Below are positions 43,585 to 58,955 of a DNA stretch of 64,000 nucleotides, piece by piece (the first letter of the stretch is position 1; the number at the start of each line of letters is the position of its first letter). The DNA is taken from assembly GCA_963971535.1 (NCBI GenBank), contig OZ020590.1, forward strand, positions 154,773,417 to 154,837,416, read 5' to 3'. Source of the DNA: Notolepis coatsorum (taxonomy: Eukaryota; Chordata; Actinopteri; Aulopiformes; Paralepididae). A program made the translations under genes and the position numbers. Below the pieces are notes generated by a model. It was not told the origin of the DNA. It did no database searches and saw nothing but the letters and a program-made list of their open reading frames with translations.

Positions 43585-44000
43585 AGTGGTTCTCAACTGG
43601 TCCAGCCTCGGGACCCAACATTTTCCTTAGTCATTAAGTCGCGGCCCAAATGTTTTAACCACTATGATTTATTTCATAGACTTTTTTGCAGTAATACACA
43701 ATCTTTCATGCACTGTTAAAAACATGAAATAAACACAAAAAATTGCAACAAAAGTGCAACTAGGGATAAAAACACAATGAAATAAAATAATGATAATAAT
43801 AAATAATATTATGCTTCTTAGCAGACTTCTGCTTAATTAACATCCCAGGGAACTAATGGGATAACTGGGGATGTTGTTTGCTCCTGACAAGAGTCTCAAA
43901 GTCTGGGGTGATGGTAGACAAAGCAACTCTGAGGTCGTGCTCAATGTCCAATCTGTTCCTCTGCTTTGTCTTCAGCTGGACCAGAGCTGAGAAGCCACTT
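43585..44000 (-). mobile_element. hAT/Charlie-like remnant
   Basis: Begins CAGTGGTTCTCAACTGGTCC, a hAT-Charlie type terminus. At 43,850-43,980 on minus it encodes a transposase C-terminus ([19 protein letters not shown]). The other end is missing or replaced by the microsatellite. Confidence 0.75.
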
Positions 44001-44008
44001 TCACAAAG

Positions 44009-45461
<1,453 letters not shown>

Positions 45462-46664
45462 TAGGGATGCCCCGATCACGTTTTTTGCCACCGATACCGA
45501 TCACCGATCGTCGTGAGCCATATCGGCCGATACCGATCCGATACCGATCGTTTTTGATTAAAAAGAAATTAAAAATTATTTTATATTAAAAAGTTTTTTT
45601 TTTTTTTTTTTTTTATAAAATATATATATTATATAATTAGACTTGTACTTGTATTATCTGCGAGACATCACCACCACGCAACAAGCTCCACTGTCTGTGT
45701 GTACTCTAGTAGCCTCCAGCTACGGCCAGGATTCTCCGGAGCTGCACCTGGACCTATACTCGAGTAGCCTCGAGCAGAGCTACGGCCAGGATTCTCCGGC
45801 GCTGCACCTGGACCCTATTGGCATAACGTTACTTAACTGTGCTCAGCAAGCCCTCAGCTCGAATACGCATCGAATCAGTGTTATAAGACATTGATATCAG
45901 GAGCTATCTGTAGCTACTGCTAGCCGGATATATAACGTTAATACAACGCCTCAGTGAATTATTTAGTTCAATGGGACATTTCGTTTTGAACGGTGAACTA
46001 ACTTGCGCTAACGTGAGCTAACAGGTAGCATACACGTCTCTACTAGACTTTGTGGAGCGTTTGTTGATGTCAGGAGCTATCGGTAGCTGGCCGACTAGAT
46101 GTTATAAGACATTGATATAAGACATTGATATCAGGAGCTATCTGTAGCTACTGCTAGCCGGCTAGATGACGTTAAGACAACTATTTAGTTCAATCGGACA
46201 TTTCGTTTTGAACGGTGAACTAACGTCAGCTAACGCAAGCTAACGGAGATATCAACATGGACCACTAGACTTCTGGGGCATTTGTTGATATCCGGAGCTA
46301 TCAGTAGCTAGCCGGCTAAATACCGTTAGACAATGCCTACTAAAAGTGAATAGTTGACTGGGTAATTTTGTTTAAACAGTAACGATAGCTAGGTAGCTAA
46401 CGTTAGCTCAGGTCGAATGCACTATCTAGACTCAGCAGAGGAGGTCCGCCTCCTCTGTGTTTACAAACTCTACACGGGTACGGGCGGGGCTAGGGAGGAG
46501 GAGCAGTTTGCAGGTCCTGTGCGTCTGAGACAAGCGAGTGAGATATCCACTTGATCAGTTTCCGCGATCGGCGAATATGACTAATTATCGGAATTCCCCG
46601 ATCGCATATTTATACTGATTATCGGCCGATAACGATCGGTGGCCGATCGATCGGGGCATCCCTA
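45462..46664. mobile_element. hAT element with TAGGGATGCCCCGATC ends
   Basis: 8-bp duplication TCGATTAT at 45,454-45,461 and 46,665-46,672. Perfect inverted ends TAGGGATGCCCCGATC. Subterminal GGCCGATACCGATC repeats, and an interior with a duplicated segment (CTACGGCCAGGATTCTCCGG at 45,720 and 45,780; AGGAGCTATCTGTAGC near 45,898 and 46,132). 1,203 bp, no transposase. Confidence 0.92.
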
Positions 46665-46676
46665 TCGATTATCATT

Positions 46677-46960
46677 AATTACTGTATCTACAAATCCTTC
46701 TGTTTAATCATCTTCCTGCGGTTCATTTGCTTAGATTTTTTGTACACATGATCTCAATAAGGTGGTGAATGACCTCAGTGAGGATTCTCTCGTGCCCCGT
46801 ATACATTTTTTATCATCATCATCAAAATCATAAATCATAATAAATGTATTCATTACAATTTACTCAGCCTAGTAACAGACACAATATTTCTGACACTGGA
46901 AATACATACCCCCAGGTCCCTAGATGTTCCTAGATACCAAGAACATGCAAATTGACCTTG
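46677..46960 (+). mobile_element. Fragment of the repeat seen at 13,010-13,270
   Basis: TACTGTATCTACAAATCCTTCTG and ACTCAGCCTAGTAACAGACA match the interior of the MITE at 12,908 and of the hAT at 29,958. About 150 bp of other sequence is inserted. Confidence 0.65.
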
Positions 46961-47091
46961 CAGAAGTGGAGCAATCTTCCATTTACTTAGGCATGTACCT
47001 TTAGGCGAAAAAACGGTCTACATATTAACAGGTTAAATATCCCCTCCACTCGAAGACCGTTTTTATTTAAATGTATTTGTTATGGTTAACT

Positions 47092-48832
47092 CTAAGCATG
47101 ACTTTGACTACACAGATTGTTATTTGTGACTTTGACTACACAGATTGTTATTTGTGACTTTGACTACACAGATTGTTATTTGTGACTTTGACTACCCAGA
47201 TTGTTATTCGTGACTTTGACTACACAGATTGTTATTTGTGACTTTCACTACCCAGATTGTTATTTGTGACTTTGACTACACAGGTTGTTATTTGTGACTT
47301 TGACTACACAGGTTGTTATTTGTGACTTTGACTACACAGGTTGTTATTTGTGACTTTGACTACACAGGTTGTTATTCGTGACTTTGACTACGCAGGTTGT
47401 TATTTGTGACTTTGACTACACAGGTTGTTATTCGTGACTTTGACTACACAGATTGTTATTTGTGACTTTGACTACCCAGATTGTTATTCGTGACTTTGAC
47501 TACACAGATTGTTATTTGTGACTTTGACTACCCAGATTGTTATTTGTGACTTTGACTACACAGGTTGTTATTCGTGACTTTGACTACACAGGTTGTTATT
47601 CGTGACTTTGACTACACAGATTGTTATTTGTGACTTTGACTACACAGGTTGTTATTTGTGACTTTGACTACACAGGTTGTTATTTGTGACTTTGACTACA
47701 CAGGTTGTTATTTGTGACTTTGACTACACAGGTTGTTATTCGTGACTTTGACTACACAGGTTGTTATTTGTGACTTTGACTACACAGGTTGTTATTCGTG
47801 ACTTTGACTACACAGATTGTTATTTGTGACTTTGACTACACAGGTTGTTATTCGTGACTTTGACTACACAGATTGTTATTTGTGACTTTGACTACCCAGA
47901 TTGTTATTTGTGACTTTGACTACACAGATTGTTATTTGTGACTTTGACTACACAGATTGTTATTTGTGACTTTGACTACACAGGTTGTTATTCGTGACTT
48001 TGACTACACAGGTTGTTATTTGTGACTTTGACTACACAGGTTATTTGTGACTTTGACTACACAGGTTGTTATTTGTGACTTTGACTACACAGATTGTTAT
48101 TTGTGACTTTGACTACACAGATTGTTATTTGTGACTTTGACTACACAGATTGTTATTTGTGACTTTGACTACCCAGATTGTTATTTGTGACTTTGACTAC
48201 CCAGATTGTTATTTGTGACTTTGACTACACAGATTGTTATTTGTGACTTTGACTACCCAGATTGTTATTTGTGACTTTGACTACATAGGTTGTTATTCGT
48301 GACTTTGACTACCCAGATTGTTATTTGTGACTTTGACTACACAGATTGTTATTTGTGACTTTGACTACACAGGTTGTTATTCGTGACTTTGACTACACAG
48401 GTTGTTATTCGTGACTTTGACTACACAGATTGTTATTTGTGACTTTGACTACCCAGATTGTTATTTGTGACTTTGACTACACAGGTTGTTATTTGTGACT
48501 TTGACTACCCAGATTGTTATTTGTGACTTTGACTACCCAGATTGTTATTTGTGACTTTGACTATACAGATTGTTATTTGTGACTTTGACTACACAGATTG
48601 TTATTTGTGACTTTGACTACCCAGATTGTTATTTGTGACTTTGACTACACAGGTTGTTATTTGTGACTTTGACTACCCAGATTGTTATTTGTGACTTTGA
48701 CTACACAGGTTGTTATTCGTGACTTTGACTACACAGATTGTTATTTGTGACTTTGACTACACAGGTTGTTATTTGTGACTTTGACTACACAGGTTGTTAT
48801 TCGTGACTTTGACTACACAGATTGTTATTTGT
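47092..48832. repeat. 28-bp minisatellite, about 62 copies
   Basis: Unit TGACTTTGACTACACAGATT-GTTATTTG over 1.74 kb. Three sites vary between units: TTCG or TTTG, ACACAG or ACCCAG, GATT or GGTT. One unit near 48,043 is shortened. No spacers between units. Confidence 0.97.
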
Positions 48833-49658
48833 CACCAGAGCGCCTTTTTCACCTTCTTCCCCTGGAGAGAGAGAGAGAGGGAGAGCTTCTCTGTACTTCC
48901 CTGAAATCTTCGTTGCACGTGTGATGCCACTAGTAGGTCAAACCTCTCACGGTCCAATATGATGAAGGAGTATAAGCTGCCAAACTGGAATCCCTTGTAA
49001 ATACTGTAGTGTGAATGGACCGGGTGAGTGGCCGCGCCTACTGTACGTCTCAGGGGTGCCGGTGGTCTCCTTCTGCAGGGGTCATGACACTCCTTCGGGG
49101 GGGGGGGGGGGGGGGGTATTGAGGCTTTTAGTGTTGTCGTCCGTGAAGACAGTCGGACAGGCTGAGCTGCCCCAGCGAGGGTAGGCTTGTTGCCTCCTAT
49201 AGGCCATCGAGGGCTGGGTACTTAGCGGCGCCTGTATATCTGTTTCCCCAGTCTGGTGTATCAGCGCTCAGCCTGCCCTCGCTGTCTGCTCCGTCGACCC
49301 CAACTATCGGCTCAGACCCCGGGGGGCGTTCTCATCAGCAGGGCGAGTTAAGTAAGTCTTAACCCTCATTATTTCATGTGCAGTGTTCGTGTAGTTTGCG
49401 ACGCGTATCCCGGAGTAACCCTTGTCCTGTTTTGTTGGTTAATGGGAGAATCCGGGGTGGGTTAATGTGGGCAGGCAGCCCCCGGGATGCCATTCCACTG
49501 CACGCCTTTGTGAAGTGCGTGTGATAGAGGCGTCTATTGTATAGCAGCTCCTGCTGAGAGTTTCTGGTGTTCTTGCTGTGAAATTGCATGTGCTGAGTGC
49601 TTATTTGAGTGCCATGCTGCATCCTACACGTCCGTGCGGTGTCTGATATTATGGTTTG
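48833..49658. other. GC-richer single-copy stretch, no gene recognised
   Basis: Contains a short GA run (48,866-48,882) and a G18 homopolymer (49,098-49,117). GC content is higher than around it, but I find no exon with splice sites or known peptide. Confidence 0.45.
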
Positions 49659-49815
49659 TAGTGGTTCACCTAGGGGCCATCTTTAAACACCCTAATGGTT
49701 CACCTAGGGGCCGTCTTTAAACACCCTAATGGTTGACCTAGGGTCAGTCTTTAAACACCCTAATGGTTGACCTAGGGGCCGTCTTTAAACACCCTAATGG
49801 TTCAGCTAGGGGCCG
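49659..49815. repeat. 34-bp tandem repeat, about 5 copies
   Basis: Unit CCTAATGGTTCACCTAGGGG plus CCGTCTTTAAACAC, with minor variants. Confidence 0.93.
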
Positions 49816-49902
49816 TCTCAACAGTACTGTATAGACGTCCACCATTAGTTTAACTCAACAGTACTCTATAGACGTCCACCATTAGTTTAACTCAACAGTA
49901 CT
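49816..49902. repeat. 37-bp satellite, left part
   Basis: Unit TCAACAGTACTCTATAGACG plus TCCACCATTAGTTTAAC. The array resumes at 58,956 after the BEL element and at 60,642 after a hAT. Confidence 0.93.
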
Positions 49903-51250
49903 TGTTACGAAGGATCAGATTAAACCGAATATATATATTTATTTATGGATATATATTGAATAGTATTTGTATATCGTTTGATATCCCTTGTATATTCCTT
50001 GTACATATACACGGAATATCCCTTTAGCCTACTATAGCCCATAATAGTTCATTCTCTTATTGGACAAAAGGACCAGGCGCCAGGGGACCAGCCCCTGGCG
50101 TCAAGTTCAAAGGTACCGACGAGACATGTCCGTACTAGCCCCGGCTCCGCTCAGGGATACGGCTACCGAAATGAGAGTGGCACTATTTGTTCACCGTGCA
50201 TATAAATATGGCGCAAGTAAATGTAGAAATCCCTTAGTCCTTTACCCTTCTTCCAACTTAGTAACAGAACGTGAAGCCTCACCCACGACACCACGTGCGG
50301 TGTAGTATGGCCTGTTTGGCCTTAGAATAGCATCGAGACTTCGTGCGAATTAATAGCTGAATTGTCAGAGTTTGGCACTGTACCGTCGAGTGCGACGTAT
50401 TTCTATTAAGTAATAATAGTCTATCGTGTATGGTGCATCGTGCGGTTAGAGTTCTAAAGTGACCAGCATCTCCAACGCTTCCTCGTGTTATCTAGAGTCT
50501 TATCCAGGCTGGGCCGACCACATGGCGCTTTCATCCGAGGAGATCTAGACGAGGACCGAGGGACATGTACACTGGATTACCTACCCGACGACTGCTGAGC
50601 CCTATGCGGCTGGAATATATTTGCTTTGGTACTGTGATTTGTGGAGCGGATAATCGCCGACGCCTGTGAGTGTTGGATTTACCCCCGAGAGGAGTCAAGT
50701 TGAGGTCGCCTAGCTTCTTCTTCATTGTGGAGCTACAGCCTACAAGAGAACCAAGGTGTATTCATCTGCGGATCAAGAGTCTACTGCACTGTCTTCTGTA
50801 CTTGAAGTCTCCCTAGATATCGTTGACCAGACGGTCTACTACCGACGGCTCTCCTACCCCCCCTACCAGCTTACAACCGGGAGGACCCCTTCCAGAATTA
50901 TCCGCTATATCATTAAGTGTACCATAGATCTAATTCCCTAAGAGCCAGGTTGTATACTTGCTTCCTGCGTAACCAGAGATTGGACATTCAGTGTTGATTT
51001 GCCTACGAGTACTCATTTGCCTTACAAGTGCATTCAAATCATAAATGTAATAGTAAATATCATATGTACCTTTTGCTATATTAAATATTTGATTATTACC
51101 TTTGTCTGGAACCGATTTCATTGTGGGAAAGTGTTCATCATATTTAGATATCGTGTACTGTATGGCCAGTAGTTAAAGTACATAAAGCGGTAGTGGTTTA
51201 ATGATACCATACTTATCAATACAGTCAGGGAATTGTACCCCTCAGTTACA
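49903..51250 (+). repeat. 5' LTR of the BEL/Pao element
   Basis: 1,348 bp, near-identical to the 3' LTR. The ORFs it contains are also in the 3' LTR and have no recognisable product. Confidence 0.95.
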
Positions 51251-54200
51251 ATTGGTCCTTCGAGCCGGAGGGTAATTAGTGTAATATTAATATAGTGGTA
51301 TTAATATTGAAATGGCCTATGATGAACACTCCACGAAACGGTCCTCCTAAAGTAGAACGCCCGCAGCATAGACGACAGCCACCTCAGTACTTAGAGGATT
51401 ACGCTGCCAGTATACTACCTAGCCTTCTACAAACGGTAAACGCGGTAAAAGTAGAAAGTAAAATTATGTCCGATCCTATCAACCAGGATACCCCGACCAC
51501 AGAGGCCCTAGTGGGTTCTAATGTAACTGACCAAGGTCACGGTGGGGACCAGGAGGGAACTGACACGACTTTACCCCCCGCCAAGACTGAAGAAGTAGTC
51601 CCCGAAGAGCTCCGGGAGGAAGACAACCCTCCAGAGATGGAACTCTGCACGGAACAAGATGAGGAGAGCGCCGAGGAGATAGAGCTCCAGGACTCCCCGC
51701 AGGGGAACGCATCCCCAACGAGTACTGCCAGGAGCGGATCACCTCAACCAGCGTCTTCCCCCAGCGAGGCGGACCAGATGCTGGCACAGGCGTTCCTCGC
51801 CAGCCTAGCAGCCTCTACGGAGCGCGATCGACTCCAAGCACAGACGCTTAGCGAGCGCGAACAACTCCAAGCACAGACGCTTAGCGAGCGCGAACATTCT
51901 ACCATTGAAAGAGAATGCCTCCAAGCGCAGCAACGGAGCGACGAAGAGCGCATACGTCTGGAGATGAGACGCCTTCAGGCGGAAGAGAATATGGCAAGAG
52001 ACCGGGCCGACACCCAGCGTGCCGCTGCCGGTGCCCAAAGAGAAGCAGATCTCACCAAGCGCGAAGCCGAGCGCGACAGACTACAAGCGCAGCTAATGGA
52101 GCAGCTGATCGCCAGGGCAACACCCCCTCCCTCCACAAGGGGTTCCAGGGCCTCGTCAAGACACGGGTCAAGGGCACCCTCCCCTAACCGATTAAGCGAC
52201 CCTGAGCCCGACCACCAGAGAGAGTCTATACCCCCCTCCGAACTCCTTCCCCGACTGGTCCCAGTGAGACCCAGCTACAAGGAAGGAACGGCGTACACCG
52301 CGGAGAGGCTAAATAGACGACTACAGGATCTAGATGACCTGACAGAGGAAGAAGAGGGAGAAGAGGAGAGTCAAGCCCGACAGCAGCACATTACTCCACA
52401 GGACCAGGAGGTCCAGTACAGCCCAGGCTATACCCCCGCGGCTCTGCGCTACAGACCCCCGACTCTATTCACGGGTGAGCATGACGCACGACCCGTCCCG
52501 AGGAATAGTACCTGGACCAGCGGGCCATGGTACCCTGCCGGTACCAGCCCACCGAGAGGCGTAAGAGGAGACTCGCCTAGGAGGCCTCTCTTCCAACGCT
52601 CACCGATGTGCCAGCCATCCACGGCGTCATACATTGGCACACCGACGTTTCCAGACTTCACCCATGAGAACCGAGCACAGTACACGGAGCTACGGATGTG
52701 CTTAGAGACAATGATGGTGGATGTAGCTGATGAACGCCACAAGTATGCTATCCTATTGAAGCACCTGAAAGTGCCCAGAGCGCACAACATAGCGCTGGCC
52801 TATGCCACCTCCACTACCCCATACACAGCGGCTCTAGCAGCACTAGACCAAAGATATGGACGTATATGGGATTACGTAATACAAGAGATAAGGCATATTG
52901 ACCGCCTACCCCCAGCAACAGACAATCGCTCACTAGACGACCTGTCTATCAAAGTACAATCCCTGGTAGGGATGCTGGGGGCGCAACGAGAAAAGGGTAT
53001 GCACGAACTATACGCAAACTCGAACGTCGAGAGGATTTTAGAGAAGCTGCCGCCCGCCCGACAGGAGCGCTTCAGGCGGCAAAGAGACCACCGTGATCCT
53101 AACGGTCCCGAGCCATCCCTCCTAGACCTAGCCGACTTCCTGGCGAGAGAAGTCAGCAGCCTACGGTTGGATACGTTCGTGCGGAGCACACCAAGCTCCA
53201 GAGAGGGACCTAGGAGAGCAAACGATGGCCGAAGATCGGTGACTGTCATGCACCAATCAGAATCAGTACCGAGCAGCAAGAACCACAGTACCCCCTCGAT
53301 GAAAGAGAAGTGGAAAATGGTGTGCCCGTACTGCGAAAAGGAACACTGGTTGTCACAATGTGACCTGTTCAAGAAGATGACCGCTGAAGAAGTGAGTCAA
53401 TGGATAAAGTCCAACAGGCGCTGTTACCGATGTGCGCACAGTCACATGACAGCCGAGTGCCGCCTAAAGAAGAGGTGTAGTTGGTGTGACGGAGCCCACC
53501 TAGATGTCCTACACGACAGTAACAGAAGAAAGCCTGCACCACCCAGCAGCACAAAGGCAAGTGTTATGTACATTGACCCCGCTAGCAGCGGGGGCGCCCA
53601 GGTGCTCTTAAAGGTGGTCCGCGTAACACTGAGTTACCAAGATAAGGTCATGGACAGTTACGCCGTCCTTGATGACGGGTCAGAGAAGACCCTTCTCCTC
53701 GCGTCCGCTGCGGCCCAGCTGGGGCTGCGGGGGAGCGAGAACCAGATGACGATTCGGACAATAAGAAGAGATCTAAAGACGATAAAGGGCGAGAATGTCT
53801 CCTTCACTATCGCAGCAAGCGGGCAGCCAGAGAGACGGTATAGGATTACTAATGCTTTCACCAGCCAAGAAATAGGACTATCGCAGTACACCTACCCCAT
53901 CGCCAAGCTGATGGATAAATATGTGCACCTGCGTCAACTACCTATCCCGCTCATAGACGGTGCCACCCCGACCCTGCTGATAGGCTCCGACCATGCAGAC
54001 CTCATAGTCCCGATAGACCGGGTCCATACAGGACCCAGAGGTTGTCCTGCAGCAGTCGAGACCCGCCTAGGATAGACATTACAAGGCCCCCTCGCCAAGT
54101 CTCTTAACCGAACAGCAGCCACTAGCTGCCTCCACTCCAGAGCGACAGAAGAAGACACAACACTCCTGCAGCATGTCGAGAGGCTATGGACACTAGAGAC

Positions 54201-57200
54201 AATGCCCTTTAAGAACGAAAAGAAAGACATTCGTTCCAAGGACGACATTTACGCTATAGCCCTCCTCGAGCAAGGGACAAAGAGAGTCAACATCAACGGA
54301 GTGATGAGATACGCAACTCCACTCCTGAGGCGAGAGGGAATGCCCACCTTTCACGCCACAAAAGAGGTAACGGAGCGGTATCTATTGAACACAGAGCGGC
54401 GCCTAGCCAAAGACCCCGCTCAAGAGGCTGTGTACCGCGCTGAGATTAACAAGCTAATCACAGCGGGACACATAAAGAAAATTGACATTAAAGAGGCCGA
54501 TCAGACGACCGAATCATGGTACGTGCCGCACCACAAGGTCCACCACAACGGCAAGGATCGTATTGTGTTTAACTGCAGCTACCAGATCGGATCACAAAAT
54601 CTGAATAAAGAGCTCTTGCCCGGCCCAACACTCGGCCCCTCTCTACTAGGCATGCTACTACGCTTCCGCCAGGACAAGGTGGCTATCAGCGGCGACATCA
54701 AAGGGATGTTCCTGCAGGTGAGACTAGTGGAGGAGGACAAGCCCCTGCTGCGGTTCCTATGGAGAGAGAGGATCGGAGATGAGCACCCAGCCATCTATCA
54801 ATGGGAAGTCCTCCCTTTCGGAACCACATGCAGCCCATGCTGTGCTACGTTTGCACTACAAAAACACGTCGCAGAGGACCCAGCAGCAGATGAAGAGGTC
54901 CGACAAAGTGTGACAAATAGTTTCTACGTGGACAACTGTTTACAAAGCGTCTCGACGCCAGAAGAAGCCGAGGCTCTTCTACTCAAGCTCCGCGCCTCCC
55001 TGATCTCAGGCAGTGGGCCAGCAGCGACCCGCAAGTACTGCGCAGCCTCTCCCCCGAGGACAAGGCAGCGAGCAGCGACACCTGGATGGCGACCATCCCA
55101 GAAGAAGCCCAAGAAATGACACTAGGACTAGTCTGGCGCTTCAAAACAGACTCGCTCCATTATAGACACAAACCCCTGACCAAGGAGCAGGGAAGGTCGA
55201 CGGCAATACCAACCACCAGACGGAGTGTATACAGAACACTCGCCAGACAATATGACCCGTTGGGATGTATTCTACCTTACACCACCAGGGCAAAGATGAT
55301 TGTAGGAGCGCTATGGGACAAGGACCAGGGCTGGGACGATCCCATACCCGAACACCTTGCATCCACATGGAGAGAGTGGGAGACGGAACTCCGCTCACTC
55401 CCAGGTGTTAATATACACCGCAGCTACTTCCCACCCACAGTGAGGCCAGAGACATGCAAGATGGACCTGCACGTATTCAGCGACGCCTCCGAAGTAGCCT
55501 ACGGTTCGGTGGCCTACTTGCGTGCCCGAGAGGAGGGAGGAGAAATACATACTGCTTTCATCCTGGCTCGCTCAAGAATAGCCCCACGAAAGCAACAATC
55601 TATCCCACGTCTAGAGCTCTGCGCAGCCCTAGCAGGAGCGCAACTCGCCACGTTAATCCAACGTGAACTCACCATCCCGGTGCAAAGAACAATCTTGTGG
55701 TCAGACTCCACGACAGTACTCACATGGATCCGGTCTGATTCGTGCAGATACAAGGTCTTCGTGGGAGTCAGAGTCACCGAGATTCAAGAGTTAACAGAAG
55801 TAGCGAGCTGGAGGTATGTGGACACCAAACACAACCCAGCTGACGTCATCACCCGGGGAATGTCCCTGGATGACCTCACCCGTCACAACCTCTACAGTGA
55901 CGGACCAGAGTTTCTCAAGCTCCCCGAAGAAGAGTGGCCTACACCCACCCCACGGGAGGCGAGTAAAGAGGAGGCCGAAAACAAGAAACCTATGTTCTAT
56001 CGTCTCCACAGACCCCGACATAGACGATTGCCTCACCCTACAGAGTGCGCAGCTAAAGACATTTCTGTGGCACCACCCAGAGGTTCAGCCCACGACTGAC
56101 ATTTCAGCAGCTGACTACGAAGAAGCAGAACTTCTTCTACTACAACGAGCCCAGAGAGACTCGTTCCCCGATGAGCTAGCCTGTCTACAGGGAGCAAAGC
56201 CCGTCCCATCAGACAGCAGACTGCTCCACCTAGCCCCCGAGAGCGACGCCCATAGTCTCATCAGAGTGGGTGGTCGTCTGCGGAGAGCCCCAGACTTACC
56301 GGATGACGTCAAGTACCCGATAGTCTTGAACAGCCGACACAAGGTCACAGAGCTGATCATAAAGAAATACGACGAGGATGTGCACCACGCAGGGGCAGAG
56401 AGAGTCTTCGCGGAGATCAGACGTCGTTATTGGATACTGCAAGGGAGAGAAGCAGTGCGGCGCTTCCAGCGAACCTGTCTAGACTGTCGTAAGTGGCGAG
56501 CCCAGCCCAGTATACCCCGGATGGCTGACCTACCTCCCTGTCGCCTCCGACTCGGCGACAAGCCTTTTCACTCCACCGGTATGGACTGTTTCGGCCCGCT
56601 GTATATAAAGAAAGGAAGAGGAACCGAGAAGCGGTGGGGTATTGTATTCAAATGCATGACCACCAGAGCGATACATATCGAACTCCTTCCAACCATGAGC
56701 ACAGACTCATTCCTTATGGCCTTCCGAAGATTCACATCACGGAAAGGAAAACCGTCTACATTGTTGTCTGATCACGGGACAAACTTCAAAGGCGGAGAAA
56801 GAGAGCTGAGAGAGAGCTTCCAAGCTATGGGCCCAGAACTTAAGACCCACCTCGCTCCATTCCAGATTGACTTCCAGTTTAATCCCCCGAACGCACCTCA
56901 CTTCGGTGGAACTTGGGAACGAGAAGTACGTTCTATAAAGACAGCCCTGTACGCCGTGCTTGGGGCCCAGACCGTGGCGGAAGAAGTCCTAATGACAGTC
57001 CTCACGGAGATCGAGGGAGTATTGAACTCAAAGCCCCTTGGTTACGTCTCAAGTGATGTAGCAGATGTCGACCCAGTCACCCCCAACACACTCTTGATGG
57101 GGCGGCTGGACCCCGCGCTACCCCAGACAATGTACAGGCCTGAAGAAGCGAACGGCCGAAGAATGTGGAGGTACAGTCAAGTACTGGCTGACAAGTTTTG

Positions 57201-57595
57201 GAACAGCTTCCTACTCCACTACCTACCGTCTCTACAGACCCGCCAGAAATGGGTGAAAGAGAGAGACAATTTGACAGAAGGAACAGTCGTCATGATTATC
57301 GACCAGTCACTACCCCGAGCTATGTGGCCGGCTGGCCGCGTAAGCAAAGTGATCACCGGTGCCGATGGAAAGGTCCGAGCAGCTGAAGTGCTCGTCCAAG
57401 GGCGGACCTACACCCGACCCGTGGCGAGGCTAATAGAACTGCCAAGGCTCCCCGATACTATCGATGACGACCATGACCCCATGACTTTGTAAACTGACTG
57501 ACCCTCACAGCGGACATTGAGTAGTGGACAGTGCGGTTAATCTGTCTCTGCTTAGCTAATTAGGTGGGACTAATTAGGGGGCGGCTGTTACGAAG

Positions 57596-58955
57596 GATCA
57601 GATTAAACCGAATATATATATTTATTTATGGATATATATTGAATAGTATTTGTATATCGTTTGATATCCCTTGTATATTCCTTGTACATATACACGGAAT
57701 ATCCCTTTAGCCTACTATAGCCCATAATAGTTCATTCTCTTATTGGACAAAAGGACCAGGCGCCAGGGGACCAGCCCCTGGCGTCAAGTTCAAAGGTACC
57801 GACGAGACATGTCCGTACTAGCCCCGGCTCCGCTCAGGGATACGGCTACCGAAATGAAAGTGGCACTATTTGTTCACCGTGCATATAAATATGGCGCAAG
57901 TAAATGTAGAAATCCCTTAGTCCTTTACCCTTCTTCCAACTTAGTAACAGAACGTGAAGCCTCACCCACGACACCACGTGCGGTGTAGTATGGCCTGTTT
58001 GGCCTTAGAATAGCATCGAGACTTCGTGCGAATTAATAGCTGAATTGTCAGAGTTTGGCACTGTACCGTCGAGTGCGACGTATTTCTATTAAGTAATAAT
58101 AGTCTATCGTGTATGGTGCATCGTGCGGTTAGAGTTCTAAAGTGACCAGCATCTCCAACGCTTCCTCGTGTTATCTAGAGTCTTATCCAGGCTGGGCCGA
58201 CCACATGGCGCTTTCATCCGAGGAGATCTAGACAAGGACCGAGGGACATGTACACTGGATTACCTACCCGACGACTGCTGAGCCCTATGCGGCTGGAATA
58301 TATTTGCTTTGGTACTGTGATTTGTGGAGCGGATAATCGCCGACGCCTGTGAGTGTTGGATTTACCCCCGAGAGGAGTCAAGTTGAGTCGGCGCTCAGAG
58401 AGACTGAGGTCGCCTAGCTTCTTCTTCATTGTGGAGCTACAGCCTACAAGAGAACCAAGGTGTATTCATCTGCGGATCAAGAGTCTACTGCACTGTCTTC
58501 TGTACTTGAAGTCTCCCTAGATATCGTTGACCAGACGGTCTACTACCGACGGCTCTCCTACCCCCCCTACCGGCTTACAACCGGGAGGACCCCTTCCAGA
58601 ATTATCCCGCTATATCATTAAGTGTACAATAGATCTAATTCCCTAAGAGCCAGGTTGTATACTTGCTTCCTGCGTAACCAGAGATTGGACATTCAGTGTT
58701 GATTTGCCTACGAGTACTCATTTGCCTTACAAGTGCATTCAAATCATAAATGTAATAGTAAATATCATATGTACCTTTTGCTATATTAAATATTTGATTA
58801 TTACCTTTGTCTGGAACCGATTTCATTGTGGGAAAGTGTTCATCATATTTAGATATCGTGTACTGTATGGCCAGTAGTTAAAGTACATAAAGCGGTAGTG
58901 GTTTAATGATACCATACTTATCAATACAGTCAGGGAATTGTACCCCTCAGTTACA
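57596..58955 (+). repeat. 3' LTR of the BEL/Pao element
   Basis: 1,360 bp. A short G-rich tract precedes it as a polypurine-like site. It is followed by the GTACT duplication and then the 37-bp satellite. Confidence 0.95.

Larger units (their letters stand above)
49903..58955 (+). mobile_element. BEL/Pao LTR retrotransposon, nearly complete
   Basis: Fossil copy of 9.05 kb. LTRs 49,903-51,250 and 57,596-58,955 start TGTTACGAAGG and end CAGTTACA. The target duplication GTACT flanks it. A primer-binding-site-like TTGGTCCTTCGAGCCGG follows the 5' LTR. Parts in order: gag-like region with Cys-rich zinc knuckles (about 51.3-53.6 kb), aspartic protease (53.6-54.0), reverse transcriptase (54.3-55.1), RNase H (55.4-55.9) and integrase (56.1-57.5; HHAGAERVFAEIRRRYW, GMDCFGPLYIK). 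The pol order PR-RT-RH-IN and the CCHC layout indicate BEL/Pao. The LTRs differ at only a handful of positions, so the insertion is young. The coding region is broken, with about two or three breaks. Confidence 0.93.

Noticed and set aside
47092-48832. CRISPR-like array of 28-bp repeats
   Set aside because: Units are directly adjacent with no spacers, in vertebrate DNA; it is a minisatellite.
50060-50305. An 81-codon gene, repeated at 57,743-57,988
   Set aside because: It lies in the BEL LTRs and is duplicated only because the LTRs are; no recognisable protein.
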